A stretch of 64,000 bases of DNA, from contig JAZUBU010000018.1 in the NCBI GenBank assembly GCA_045638645.1, forward strand, positions 52,923 through 116,922. The letters are read 5' to 3'. The notes beneath the pieces are model-generated. The model did not search any database. It was not told the origin of the DNA and was given only the letters and a program-made list of their open reading frames with translations. This document shows, one piece after another, positions 24,522 through 33,321 of the stretch. Numbering within the stretch: the stretch's first letter is position 1; every line of letters starts with the position of its first letter. A program made the translations under genes and the position numbers. The DNA comes from JAGCJX01 sp045638645 (GTDB lineage: Bacteria > Bacteroidota > Bacteroidia > Bacteroidales > UBA932).

Positions 24522-26441
24522 CTAGCGACCGATTTGCATCGGCGCAGCACAAGCAGGAGCCGCATAGTTATTGTAGTACCATTCGATGAATTCTGCAGGA
24601 TCACCCAAAGTATCAATGGTGAACGACATCGGCTCGATGGTCACGGGGCCAAAGTTACCTTCAGCATCCACACCCACACCTACGAAGTAGTAAGGTTGGT
24701 CGTAAGTCAACAAGAACACCGTCGTCGGAGTAAAACGTTGGGAATCCTTCGTCAGATAACCAATCCAATCTTCGTCCGAATAAGCAGCAAAGTCTCCTGC
24801 GGTTTCTTCATAATAGAAATTGTAGTAGTAGGTTTCCGCTTGAGGTTCGGTCGATGTATGTACCGGCACCAATGCGATGTTCGAACCATATACATAAACA
24901 AGACCGGCAAACTCATCATCAAGAGCGCCTACTTGTACCAAGTCATAATATTCATCCACCCAAGCTGTCATCACCACACCACTGGGTTTGGCCGCTTCGG
25001 TAACAAAGGCTTCCTTGAACAGGCGGGTAGTCACCGCAGAACCCATGGTTCCGAATGCCACGGCATAGTATTCTGTTTCTGCATTCAACGGAGACTCCTC
25101 ATAGCCCAGCACATTGCCGGTAACCGATTGGATGTTCACGTCATAATCGTTCAAGATACCGTTGATGATTTCCTCATCGGTCGTACCATAGGATTCCACT
25201 TTTGCACGGGAAACAACTGCCACAGTGTAAGGATCTTCATTACTTGCACGGAAGTCCACCACTACTTTGCGAGAGTCCACTTCCTTGATGTCGATGGTCA
25301 CCTCCAGGTCAGACGGTTCAATCGCACCGGTCTTCACTACTTCATACACCGGCTTGGAAGCGATGTAGTGAGAAGCTTCATCCAAAGCCACCACATAGAA
25401 AGCGTATTCTGTTTCCGGTTGGAGATCATCAAAACGGAACGATTGTTCGCCACGGCCCAACATGGACTGCGCCAAGAATTCAAAAGCATAGTCATTGCCA
25501 CCGTAAGCAGCAAAGAACTCGTTCCAGTAAGAAGCCATATAGGTTTCAAAATCCGCACCTTGACCATACGCATCGTAGTAGGCTTGGAGATCAAGGGCAT
25601 CAAAGAAATAATATCCGTCGAAATCAGCCGGATCCACCGTCATGGTCACCAGGGGACCATTCACATCAAAACTCAACGAAAAGTCCACCTCGGTTTCAGA
25701 AGGAACCTTGGTCGTAAACTCATAACGGACAATGTCCGACAAGCGTTGTTGGGTTTCCGGATCAATGTGGTAAGCATACAACACATAGCTGGCACCCGGT
25801 GTCATACCCTTGTTGGCCCAGTTGAGGTAGTCACCTTGACAAACAATCTCATTCAAGAATTCAGAAACGCTCATACCGGACTCTTCTGCAACATTTTGGA
25901 AATACATCAGATCGTCAGCGAACAATGACTCGTCATCATAAAGTTCGTATTGGTCGATGTAGTTTTGGGTCGTGATGAAAAGAATGTAGTCCAATTCCTT
26001 GTTGTGGGGAATCACGTCCACACTGAAGGAGGTCATTTGGATGTCCACATTCTCATAAGTGAACGGAACAGGATCTCCTTCGGCTTGTTTGACCACAAAC
26101 GATGCCGCTTGTGCATTCTTGTAATTTACAGTAAACGTAGCCTCACGAACCTCAACAGTCTTGTTGCGGGCCACTTGAAATTGCACGATTCCTTCAATGG
26201 AAGTATCCACACCGCTGATCCACTCAGCAGAAGGAGCGACAACACTTGCCAACTCTCCCTCAATCGGGTTAGCAATTGAAAATTCCACAGAGAACGAGCC
26301 TCCTTCTTTAGGCACATTCACCTCATTCTGGTTAAAAGTAATCACCGGAGCATCCGGAGTTTGCACTTCGGGCTTACATCCTGTCATGCCCGCCAGCGTC
26401 AAAATAGCCATCACGGCCAGGCAAAAATTACGAATTCTCAT
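24522..26441 (-). CDS. BACON-domain surface lipoprotein, array member 3 (operon B, first gene)
   Basis: 639-aa lipoprotein, lipid Cys in GMTGC followed by KPEV. BACON domain about 32-120 (EWISGVDTSIEGIVQFQVAR, terminal SFVVKQAEG). Modules at about 121-240, 241-375, 376-485 and 486-610, each with a helical insert (for example DDESLFADDLMYFQNVAEES in module 1) before the strand motif MTPGASYVLYAYHID, LQPETEYAFYVVALDE or LNAETEYYAVAFG. Ends with a short APACAAPMQIGR tail. Very similar by eye to member 2 although that gene belongs to the preceding operon. Confidence 0.82.
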   Translation of the reverse strand: MRIRNFCLAVMAILTLAGMTGCKPEVQTPDAPVITFNQNEVNVPKEGGSFSVEFSIANPIEGELASVVAPSAEWISGVDTSIEGIVQFQVARNKTVEVREATFTVNYKNAQAASFVVKQAEGDPVPFTYENVDIQMTSFSVDVIPHNKELDYILFITTQNYIDQYELYDDESLFADDLMYFQNVAEESGMSVSEFLNEIVCQGDYLNWANKGMTPGASYVLYAYHIDPETQQRLSDIVRYEFTTKVPSETEVDFSLSFDVNGPLVTMTVDPADFDGYYFFDALDLQAYYDAYGQGADFETYMASYWNEFFAAYGGNDYAFEFLAQSMLGRGEQSFRFDDLQPETEYAFYVVALDEASHYIASKPVYEVVKTGAIEPSDLEVTIDIKEVDSRKVVVDFRASNEDPYTVAVVSRAKVESYGTTDEEIINGILNDYDVNIQSVTGNVLGYEESPLNAETEYYAVAFGTMGSAVTTRLFKEAFVTEAAKPSGVVMTAWVDEYYDLVQVGALDDEFAGLVYVYGSNIALVPVHTSTEPQAETYYYNFYYEETAGDFAAYSDEDWIGYLTKDSQRFTPTTVFLLTYDQPYYFVGVGVDAEGNFGPVTIEPMSFTIDTLGDPAEFIEWYYNNYAAPACAAPMQIGR

Positions 26442-26479
26442 CTTAATTTATAGATTAATGTTTTTAAAGTTTAAGCGGA

Positions 26480-26512
26480 CAAAGATAATATTTTTTCTGC
26501 ACAATGAACAAC
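26480..26512 (-). promoter_or_regulatory. Promoter of lipoprotein operon B
   Basis: Perfect -7 TATCTTTG (26480-26487) with GTTG (26509-26512) as -33, spacer 21 bp; about 30-nt leader to the ATG at 26441. Confidence 0.7.
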
Positions 26513-26526
26513 TGGACCAGGCCAGA

Positions 26527-26576
26527 GTAAACAGAAAGGGGTGACCCATCAGTCATCCGACTGTCTGGTCACCCCT
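26527..26576 (-). terminator. Terminator of lipoprotein operon A
   Basis: Perfect 10-bp stem AGGGGTGACC / GGTCACCCCT (26567-26576 and 26537-26546) with a 20-nt loop; the minus strand continues TTTCTGTTT, a modest U-tract. Confidence 0.75.
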
Positions 26577-26600
26577 AAGAGTTATCCGGTCAGGAACCGA

Positions 26601-28649
26601 TTATTTCACACGTTGTTGAAAACGGGTCAGTTCCAGATGCTCCATCGGACGAGCGTTGATGCTCACAACTTCTTCGGTCTGACGAACGACTTCTTGCGAA
26701 CGGCCTGCGGTCAATACCTTCACTTTTGAAGCGGGAAGGGCTTGGACGCCGCTGTTGCATGCACGGGGTGCGTGATCTCCGTAGTACCAGGCAATAAAAT
26801 CTTCGGCCGGGTCCACATCTCCAGTTGCCACATACATCATGTGTGTACATACAGGACCGTAGTTACCCTTATCATCCACAGCAACCCCTGCAAATACCAA
26901 TGAGGTATTGTAGGATACAAAGAAGGCAGTCGCAGGATATTCCTTCGGTGCCGAAGAAGTCAACATCTCGATCCATTGAGATTCAGAGATGCTGGCAACT
27001 TCTTCTTCTGTAGCTTGCCAGATGCTATAATAGTAAGAGGAAGCTGCCGGTTCCGTTGTTGTTTGAACAGAAGCGATTGCCTTAGAATCACCGTAGTAAT
27101 CGTAGTAGGTTTGGAAAAGTGCATCCAATGCTGCCACTTCACCCAAGCTGTAGTAACCGCCCACTTCTACGCTCATCACCGACTCACCCACCGTTGCTTC
27201 GGTGGTCGTGAACTCAGCTGTAAAGGCACGGGTAGTGGCCATACCGCCAAGGCTACCGAAAGCGAACAGCACGTACTCTGTTTCCGGTTCCAACTCTTCA
27301 ATCTTGATGTTGAGCATATCGCCCGTCGTCGTCTCGATTTCATAGTTGTTCAACATGTATTCGACACGTTCTTCGTCGGTGCTGCCCAATCCTTCCAACT
27401 CAGTCTTGGAGAAGATGGTTGCAAAATAAGGATCGTCGTTGCTGGCGACAAAGTCTGCGATGGCATAACGGGGACCTACTTCTTTCACGGTAATGGTCAG
27501 TTCCAGATCAGAAGGTTCTACCGTACCGGTGGTTACCATTTCGTAAGCGGGATCAGAAGCCACATAATGGGTTGCATCATCCAACGCCACAACGTAGAAT
27601 GCATATTCTGTTTCTGCACGCAACCAGTCTACTACCAATTCTTGGCGACCGCTTGCACAGAGGCTTACCAGGTTTTCGAAGGTATAACCGTAGGCTTCAT
27701 ACATGGCCCACAATTCGTTCCAGTAGCTGGACATGTAGCCAACCAGGTCGGCATCTTCGCCGTAGGTTTCCTCGTATTGGGCCACATTGATGGCATCCCA
27801 ATAATAGTAACCGTCAAAGTTACCCGGATCTACCGTCCAATACACGTTCGGACCATCCACGTTAAAGTCAAAGCTGAAATCCACATCAATCTTGTCCGGA
27901 GTCTTGGTTGTAAATTCACAACGAACGATTTCAGACAAACGTTCCTGACGGGCAATGTCAATATGATAAGCATAAACCACATATTTCACACCCGGGCTGA
28001 AACCTTCGGTAGACCAGCCTTCCACATCACCGATGTAGGTTGACTCGGTCAAATAGTCCAGCAAGGACATACCGGCACTTTCTGCCAAGTATTTGAAGTA
28101 GTCGATGTCGTCAGCAAACAAGGATTCATCGTCGTACAATTCATACAAATCCAAATACTCTTGGGATGTACAGAAAATCACATAACGCGTATTCTTGTCA
28201 AACGGAGTCACGTCCACAGACATGGTTGTCAAGCCGAGCTCCATGTTTTGGAACTTGAACGGGGTCGGATCGCCTTCGGCTTGTTTTACTTCAAAAGAAG
28301 CATCTACGGCATTTTTATAGGAAACGGTAAACGTAGCTGTGCGAGTTTCTACCACGTTGTTGGCAGCAACACTGAAACGGATGATGCCTTCAATGGAAGT
28401 ATCCACATCGCTGATCCATTCCACTTCAGGAACAGAAATGGTTGCATTCTCTCCTTCAATGGGATTGGCAATAGAAAATTCAACAGCAAAGATACCCCCT
28501 TCCTGAGGTACGTTCACTTCTGTCTGGTTAAACGTGATGACCGGAGCATCGGGTGTTTCCGGAGTCTTTTCGTCCGGATTACAACTACTCAGAAAACCGA
28601 GTCCCAACACGGCCAAAACGGACAGGGAGAAAGATTTCAAATTGAACAT
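26601..28649 (-). CDS. BACON-domain surface lipoprotein, array member 2 (operon A, second gene)
   Basis: 682-aa lipoprotein, lipid Cys in FLSSC followed by NPDEK. BACON domain about 35-125 (EWISDVDTSIEGIIRFSVAA, terminal SFEVKQAEG). Four modules follow with inserts such as DDESLFADDIDYFKYLAESA and YGEDADLVGYMSSYWNELWA, and strand motifs FSPGVKYVVYAYHID, LRAETEYAFYVVALDD, LEPETEYVLFAFGSL. A Lys/Arg-rich tail of about 55 residues ends FQQRVK. It starts 19 bp after member 1. Confidence 0.82.
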   Translation of the reverse strand: MFNLKSFSLSVLAVLGLGFLSSCNPDEKTPETPDAPVITFNQTEVNVPQEGGIFAVEFSIANPIEGENATISVPEVEWISDVDTSIEGIIRFSVAANNVVETRTATFTVSYKNAVDASFEVKQAEGDPTPFKFQNMELGLTTMSVDVTPFDKNTRYVIFCTSQEYLDLYELYDDESLFADDIDYFKYLAESAGMSLLDYLTESTYIGDVEGWSTEGFSPGVKYVVYAYHIDIARQERLSEIVRCEFTTKTPDKIDVDFSFDFNVDGPNVYWTVDPGNFDGYYYWDAINVAQYEETYGEDADLVGYMSSYWNELWAMYEAYGYTFENLVSLCASGRQELVVDWLRAETEYAFYVVALDDATHYVASDPAYEMVTTGTVEPSDLELTITVKEVGPRYAIADFVASNDDPYFATIFSKTELEGLGSTDEERVEYMLNNYEIETTTGDMLNIKIEELEPETEYVLFAFGSLGGMATTRAFTAEFTTTEATVGESVMSVEVGGYYSLGEVAALDALFQTYYDYYGDSKAIASVQTTTEPAASSYYYSIWQATEEEVASISESQWIEMLTSSAPKEYPATAFFVSYNTSLVFAGVAVDDKGNYGPVCTHMMYVATGDVDPAEDFIAWYYGDHAPRACNSGVQALPASKVKVLTAGRSQEVVRQTEEVVSINARPMEHLELTRFQQRVK

Positions 28650-28668
28650 AACTTTCTATTTTTAAGAA

Positions 28669-30723
28669 TTATCGTTTAATTTTCATAGGATTTTCCAGGT
28701 CCACTTGGGGTTCGCGAGCCGGGTAAAGCTGTTCTGCTTTGGTCTTGAATTCAGTCGCGTATTGAACAGCGGGAGCTGCTTCCAGGCAAGCGCTGGCCGG
28801 AATCACATTGGTGTGTTCCAATACAACAGGCGACTTGGCACGGGTCGGAGTCGGAACTTGCCACATGGTTTCCAAAAATTCGAAATACAATTCCGGATCA
28901 CTGGTTCCATCCAAGGTCATGTAGAAGTCGACACGGCACAACGGACCATAACCGGACTCATCCGCGATCAGACCGGCAAAGCAAGTCTTCGTATTCAACG
29001 GCATGATGTAAGTACCGGCAGTCATGTCCTGTTGAGAACTATGGATCAAAGAGTTGATCAATTGTTCATCCGAGAGTTCCGCATTGGAGAAATCCCACCA
29101 GTCCCAATAGTAACGGTCAGACGTTACCGGATCCAAGGTCAATTTGAAAGGAATCAATGCGTGAGTGGTTGCATAGCTCAAATAACCGCTGTAACCGTCG
29201 TTGATTTCACAAATCTCAGCAATGTTAAAATAACCCGGAGAATGGAAAGTCATCACACCTTTACCGGCTCCTTGTGCGGTGGTTGAGAACTCAAGGGTAA
29301 ACATTTCAGTAGTCATGATACCACCTGCAGAACCAAAGGCATAAACCACATAGTCGGTTTCAGGGGTCAAGCCCACCACATTGGCCTCAACATCGCCATT
29401 CAAGATTTCAAACACGTTATCTGTCATCAATGACTCAAAACGGCCTTGGTCTGAATCCGGCATTGCATCCCATTTTTCTTTGGTGATGTAACCGGCAAAG
29501 TACGGGTCGTAGTTTGAAGTCTCAAAACCGATAACCGCTCCTTGGGAACCAACGTTCATCACATAGGGAGTAACGATCAGATCTGAAGGAGAAACCGCTT
29601 CAGTCGTAAAGGTTGTAATCTGAGGAGTTGATGCTGCGAAGGCATAAGTCGGATCCACCGCAAAGCTGAACAAGTAGTATTCTGTCTGTTGAAGCAATGC
29701 AAAGTCAAAAGCGTCACCACCTTGTGAACAATTTGCCAACACATCTGCTGTACTTTTACCGCTTGAGTACTCTTGACTTACAATGGTATTCCACCAGTTG
29801 ATCATGTAATCTTCCACAGATTGTCCTTCTTTCAGATCACCATCAACAGCCACTTTCGGCATTACGTCAAAATAATATCTGCCGCTGTAACCGTTAGTAA
29901 TACCCACTTGGACAGTTGCGGTCGCTTCGTTAATGGAAACGTTGTATTCAAACTCCGCTTCTACCTGATTCACATTGGAAGTAGTTACCGGGAAACGATA
30001 CACTTCCCCAGTTGCTTCACAAGCTTCAATGTCAATATAGTATGCATACAATACATAGTCAGTAATCGGCTGGCCATTGCGTGCGGTCACCTCGAACTGA
30101 TCGCCGTATCTGGCAACATCTGCCAACATACTGGACAAAGTCTGACCATAGAAATATGAGCCCAACCATTCAAAATAACCGAAGTCATCAGCAACGATGT
30201 CCTCGTCTGTACCACCCAATTCATCAATGTAATCTTGGGAAGCAGACATTCTGATGAAAGGACGCTCCTTATCGCGGGGATACAAGTCCATGGTGTAGCT
30301 GCTTACGGTCACAGACACATTGCCATTGGTAAAATCAGGACCGTCACCGTGTTCTTGCTTCACCGCCAACGATACGGTTTCTGCACCCTCATAAGCCACA
30401 TCAATCGTGGTTTCACGAGGTTCCGTTGTCCGGTTCTTGTCCACATAGAAAATCATGATACCGGACAAAGAAACATCCAAACCAGTAATCCATTCAGCAT
30501 TCGGAGTGACCACTGCTTCCTGTCCTTGTACAGGGTTTTCAATGTGGTATTCTACCGTAAAACGGCCTCCTTCTTTGGTTGCATTCACTTCGGCCATATC
30601 CAAAGTAATAACAGGGGGGTCTTGAGGGTCCGGGATTACCGGCTTGTCTTCTTCACAAGCCACGAAGAGTCCCAATCCCAGAATGGCTGCTAACATCCAG
30701 CCCATTTTTTTGAAATTTGACAT
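28669..30723 (-). CDS. BACON-domain surface lipoprotein, array member 1 (operon A, first gene)
   Basis: 684-aa lipoprotein, lipid Cys in FVAC followed by EEDKP, the strongest acidic export signal of the set together with member 5. BACON domain about 33-120 (AEWITGLDVSLSGIMIFYVD, SLAVKQEHG). Modules follow as in the other members, with ITDYVLYAYYIDIE, LLQQTEYYLFSFAVD and LTPETDYVVYAFGSA. Final module TCFAGLIADESGYGPLC. A 65-residue basic tail ends MKIKR. First gene transcribed from the array. Confidence 0.82.
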   Translation of the reverse strand: MSNFKKMGWMLAAILGLGLFVACEEDKPVIPDPQDPPVITLDMAEVNATKEGGRFTVEYHIENPVQGQEAVVTPNAEWITGLDVSLSGIMIFYVDKNRTTEPRETTIDVAYEGAETVSLAVKQEHGDGPDFTNGNVSVTVSSYTMDLYPRDKERPFIRMSASQDYIDELGGTDEDIVADDFGYFEWLGSYFYGQTLSSMLADVARYGDQFEVTARNGQPITDYVLYAYYIDIEACEATGEVYRFPVTTSNVNQVEAEFEYNVSINEATATVQVGITNGYSGRYYFDVMPKVAVDGDLKEGQSVEDYMINWWNTIVSQEYSSGKSTADVLANCSQGGDAFDFALLQQTEYYLFSFAVDPTYAFAASTPQITTFTTEAVSPSDLIVTPYVMNVGSQGAVIGFETSNYDPYFAGYITKEKWDAMPDSDQGRFESLMTDNVFEILNGDVEANVVGLTPETDYVVYAFGSAGGIMTTEMFTLEFSTTAQGAGKGVMTFHSPGYFNIAEICEINDGYSGYLSYATTHALIPFKLTLDPVTSDRYYWDWWDFSNAELSDEQLINSLIHSSQQDMTAGTYIMPLNTKTCFAGLIADESGYGPLCRVDFYMTLDGTSDPELYFEFLETMWQVPTPTRAKSPVVLEHTNVIPASACLEAAPAVQYATEFKTKAEQLYPAREPQVDLENPMKIKR

Positions 30724-30810
30724 AGGTAAATTGGAATTAATAATTTGTATTTACTGAGTTTAGATTTTAATTCATTTCAGCGCAAGGATTTGCCCATGCA
30801 AAAAATTTTT

Positions 30811-30841
30811 CAAAAGTAAGCAATGTCTATACAAAAACAAA
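30811..30841 (-). promoter_or_regulatory. Promoter of lipoprotein operon A
   Basis: Perfect -7 TACTTTTG (30811-30818), 19-bp spacer, -33 TTTG (30838-30841) in a T-rich stretch. Leader about 80 nt, longer than for operons B and C. Confidence 0.75.
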
Positions 30842-30899
30842 AAAAATCGACACAATTCGTAAATTATTGCGCCGATTATAGCAATCCCTCTCCCGAAAA

Positions 30900-32138
30900 T
30901 CAATCTCTTCCAAAAACGTCGCGGGTATAGACCTTCTCCACCACATCGTCCAGACAAGACTCGTAACGGTTGGCGATGATGGCGTCGCATTGTTGTTTGA
31001 AAACCCCCAGATCATTCACCACACGACTCCCAAAAAAAGTAGAACCATCGGGCAAGGTCGGTTCATACACCACGACGGTGGCACCTTTTGCTTTGACGCG
31101 TTTCATGACCCCCTGCACAGAACTTTGCCGGAAATTGTCTGAGTTCGACTTCATGGTCAGGCGATACACCCCAATTACACAGGTTTTCTCCCGGGCATGG
31201 TCGAATCCATTCCAGTCCGAATAGCCATAATAACCAGCCTTGCGCAAAACCTGATCCGCAATGAAATCCTTTCTCGTCCGATTGCTTTCCACAATGGCAG
31301 ACATCATGTTCTGCGGCACATCGTTGTAATTTGCCAACAACTGTTTCGCATCCTTGGGCAGACAATAGCCTCCGTACCCAAAAGATGGATTGTTATAATG
31401 GTCTCCAATCCGGGGATCCAGACAGACCCCACGGATGATATCCCTGGTATTCAACCCCTTCATCTCTGCATAGGTATCCAACTCATTGAAATAGCTCACC
31501 CGCAGGGCCAGGTAGGTATTTGCAAAAAGTTTCACCGCCTCAGCCTCCGTCTCTCCAATGATCAGGGTTTCGACTTCGGGTATGAGGGATGCTTCCTGCA
31601 ACAAGCCAGCGAACAGACGGGCCGCTTCTTGCGAACAACCATCGTCCAGATTTGCGCCCACAATGATGCGCGAAGGATACAGATTGTCGTACAAAGCCTT
31701 GCTCTCCCGCAAGAACTCGGGAGAAAACAACAGGTTCCGGATGCCGAACCGTTGGCGGGCTGCCAACGTAAAACCAACCGGAACCGTGGATTTGATGACC
31801 ATCACAGCTTCGGGATTCACATCCACTACTTGGGCAATCACAGCCTCAACCGACTTGGTATCAAAGAAGTTCCGTTCCGAATCATAATTGGTAGGGGCAG
31901 CAATGATCACCAGATCCGCCGTCCGATACGCTGCAGCGGCATCCAACGTTGCCACGAGATCCAACGACTTCTCCGCAAAATACCGTTCTATGTACTCATC
32001 TTGAATGGGAGATTCCCGACGATTGATGCATGCTACCTTTTCCGGCAAGACATCAACCGCCACCACCGAATGCTTTTGGGCCAACAACGTCGCCATGGAG
32101 AGCCCGACATATCCCATTCCTGCAACTGCTATCTTCAT
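30900..32138 (-). CDS. ugd: UDP-glucose 6-dehydrogenase
   Basis: 412-aa NAD-dependent enzyme making UDP-glucuronate for surface polysaccharides. N-terminal Rossmann loop MKIAVAGMGYVGLSMATLLA; substrate segment SPEFLRE; catalytic Cys259 in GYGGYCLPKD; C-terminal domain with the GVYRLTMKSNSDNFR region. The ATG at 32138 is used because the Rossmann fold starts there and the promoter is at 32145-32176. It stands alone, without polysaccharide genes beside it. No terminator is obvious. Confidence 0.92.
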   Translation of the reverse strand: MKIAVAGMGYVGLSMATLLAQKHSVVAVDVLPEKVACINRRESPIQDEYIERYFAEKSLDLVATLDAAAAYRTADLVIIAAPTNYDSERNFFDTKSVEAVIAQVVDVNPEAVMVIKSTVPVGFTLAARQRFGIRNLLFSPEFLRESKALYDNLYPSRIIVGANLDDGCSQEAARLFAGLLQEASLIPEVETLIIGETEAEAVKLFANTYLALRVSYFNELDTYAEMKGLNTRDIIRGVCLDPRIGDHYNNPSFGYGGYCLPKDAKQLLANYNDVPQNMMSAIVESNRTRKDFIADQVLRKAGYYGYSDWNGFDHAREKTCVIGVYRLTMKSNSDNFRQSSVQGVMKRVKAKGATVVVYEPTLPDGSTFFGSRVVNDLGVFKQQCDAIIANRYESCLDDVVEKVYTRDVFGRD

Positions 32139-32144
32139 ATCGAG

Positions 32145-32176
32145 CAAAATTACGAATAGTTGCACGAACTACAAAA
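32145..32176 (-). promoter_or_regulatory. Promoter of ugd, giving a leaderless or near-leaderless mRNA
   Basis: Perfect -7 TAATTTTG (32145-32152), 19-bp spacer, -33 TTTTG (32172-32176). The start codon begins at 32138, only 6 bp after the -7 box, so the transcript should start at or just before the ATG. Confidence 0.7.
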
Positions 32177-32189
32177 CATCCCATCCGGA

Positions 32190-32522
32190 TTAACGGACCC
32201 AATCCACCACCTCCTGCAACAGCATGGACGCAGCTCGGACCACCTTCCGGGTTTGCTCCAAAGCCCGGGACCGCTGATTCAATGCCCGAGAAATCGATCG
32301 CAACTGCTTGGATATCTCCTCCAGGTATTCCTTCACCTGCAGGCATTCCTCACTGAGCCGGGGCTCTACGCGCAACAGCAAGGTGCGTTCCGCTTCGTGC
32401 AAAGCTACCAGACCTTTTTCGAGCAAGTTACGTTCCTCTTGATCAAACTCATGTTCCGTCAACAAACAACGGGTTTCCTGCAACAAACGACGGATTTCCG
32501 CCAACGATTTTTCCTCTTTCAT
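32190..32522 (-). CDS. Hypothetical coiled-coil protein
   Basis: 110 aa from the ATG at 32522 (MKEEKSLAEIRRLL); an ATG 42 bp upstream is less likely. Almost wholly helical, Glu/Arg/Leu-rich with heptad-like spacing, no signal peptide and no membrane segment. I recognise no family. It lies between the GH3 remnant and ugd on the same strand; the ugd promoter overlaps its far side, so it ends its own unit. Confidence 0.55.
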   Translation of the reverse strand: MKEEKSLAEIRRLLQETRCLLTEHEFDQEERNLLEKGLVALHEAERTLLLRVEPRLSEECLQVKEYLEEISKQLRSISRALNQRSRALEQTRKVVRAASMLLQEVVDWVR

Positions 32523-32582
32523 TTTGCTGTACTTTTTTGTTCCAGAAATAAATGAGGATTCCATTTATCGTGACAACCCAAA

Positions 32583-33313
32583 TCAGTCGATGTTGGGTTC
32601 TTCCCACACCCGCGTCTCATCACATCGAACCATCAGCACCTGATCCCCTACCTGGATACGGAAATCTCCGGCTTCCAGGGTCCATTTTCCATCGTAGTTG
32701 ACAAAGGCCAGGTCCGTAGCAGGAACGGACAGGGTCACTGTTTTGGTTTCACCGGGTTCCAAGTGAATTTTCTCAAACGCCCGCAACCTTCTGGAATCCG
32801 GCACCAGGCTTGCAAAAAGATCACTGGAATACAGCAGGACCGCTTCCTTACCGGCGACCGAACCGGTATTGGTAATGTCCACCTCGAAGGCAAGCACATC
32901 TGCCGACCCAAAGACCGGTTTGTTGACCCGCAAACCGCTGTATTGGAAGGTCGTATAGCTGAGTCCATGTCCGAACGGCCACTGCACCTCGATGCGGGCA
33001 TCGTAATTATAGACGCCCTCCATGGTTGCTGCCACTTCGGAGACCTTGTAATCATAGGTAGAGAACATATTGACGTACTTCGGATAGGTGTAGGGCAATT
33101 TTCCACTGAAATTTTCCCGACCGGAAAACAAGGCTACCAAGCCATCTGCCCTACCTTTTCTTCCAAGGTCATATCCCGAAGAATGGCTTCGATCTTCTGC
33201 TCCATCTCCGGGTCCGGTTCAATAGCCGGTGGAACCCGATCGGAACAAGAGGAAACAACGACAAAAAGGGGAAACAGCAGCGCCCATGCAGAGCGGAAAA
33301 TCTTCAGGTCCAT
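32583..33313 (-). pseudogene. Glycoside hydrolase family 3 remnant with internal deletion
   Basis: Two pieces of one GH3 beta-glucosidase in different frames. The 5' piece (33313-33134, 59 codons) has a lipoprotein signal ending VVSSC and then the GH3 N-terminus ILRDMTLEEKVGQM, and stops at TAG. The 3' piece (from about 33140 to 32583) reads the GH3 C-terminus: GRENFSGKLPYTYPKY, FGHGLSYTTF and the Fn3-like domain with EAVLLYSSDLFASLVPDSRR. About 500 or more residues between them, with both catalytic residues, are missing. It lies 8 bp after the aldose epimerase gene, so it is the dead third gene of a carbohydrate operon. Confidence 0.88.
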
Positions 33314-33321
33314 AAGTCAGG

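Noticed and set aside
24534..25928. Long open frame (464 codons) on the plus strand opposite array member 3
   Set aside because: It is the reverse complement shadow of a real lipoprotein gene; composition is His/Arg/Phe-rich without domain features. The same holds for open frames opposite members 4, 5 and 2.
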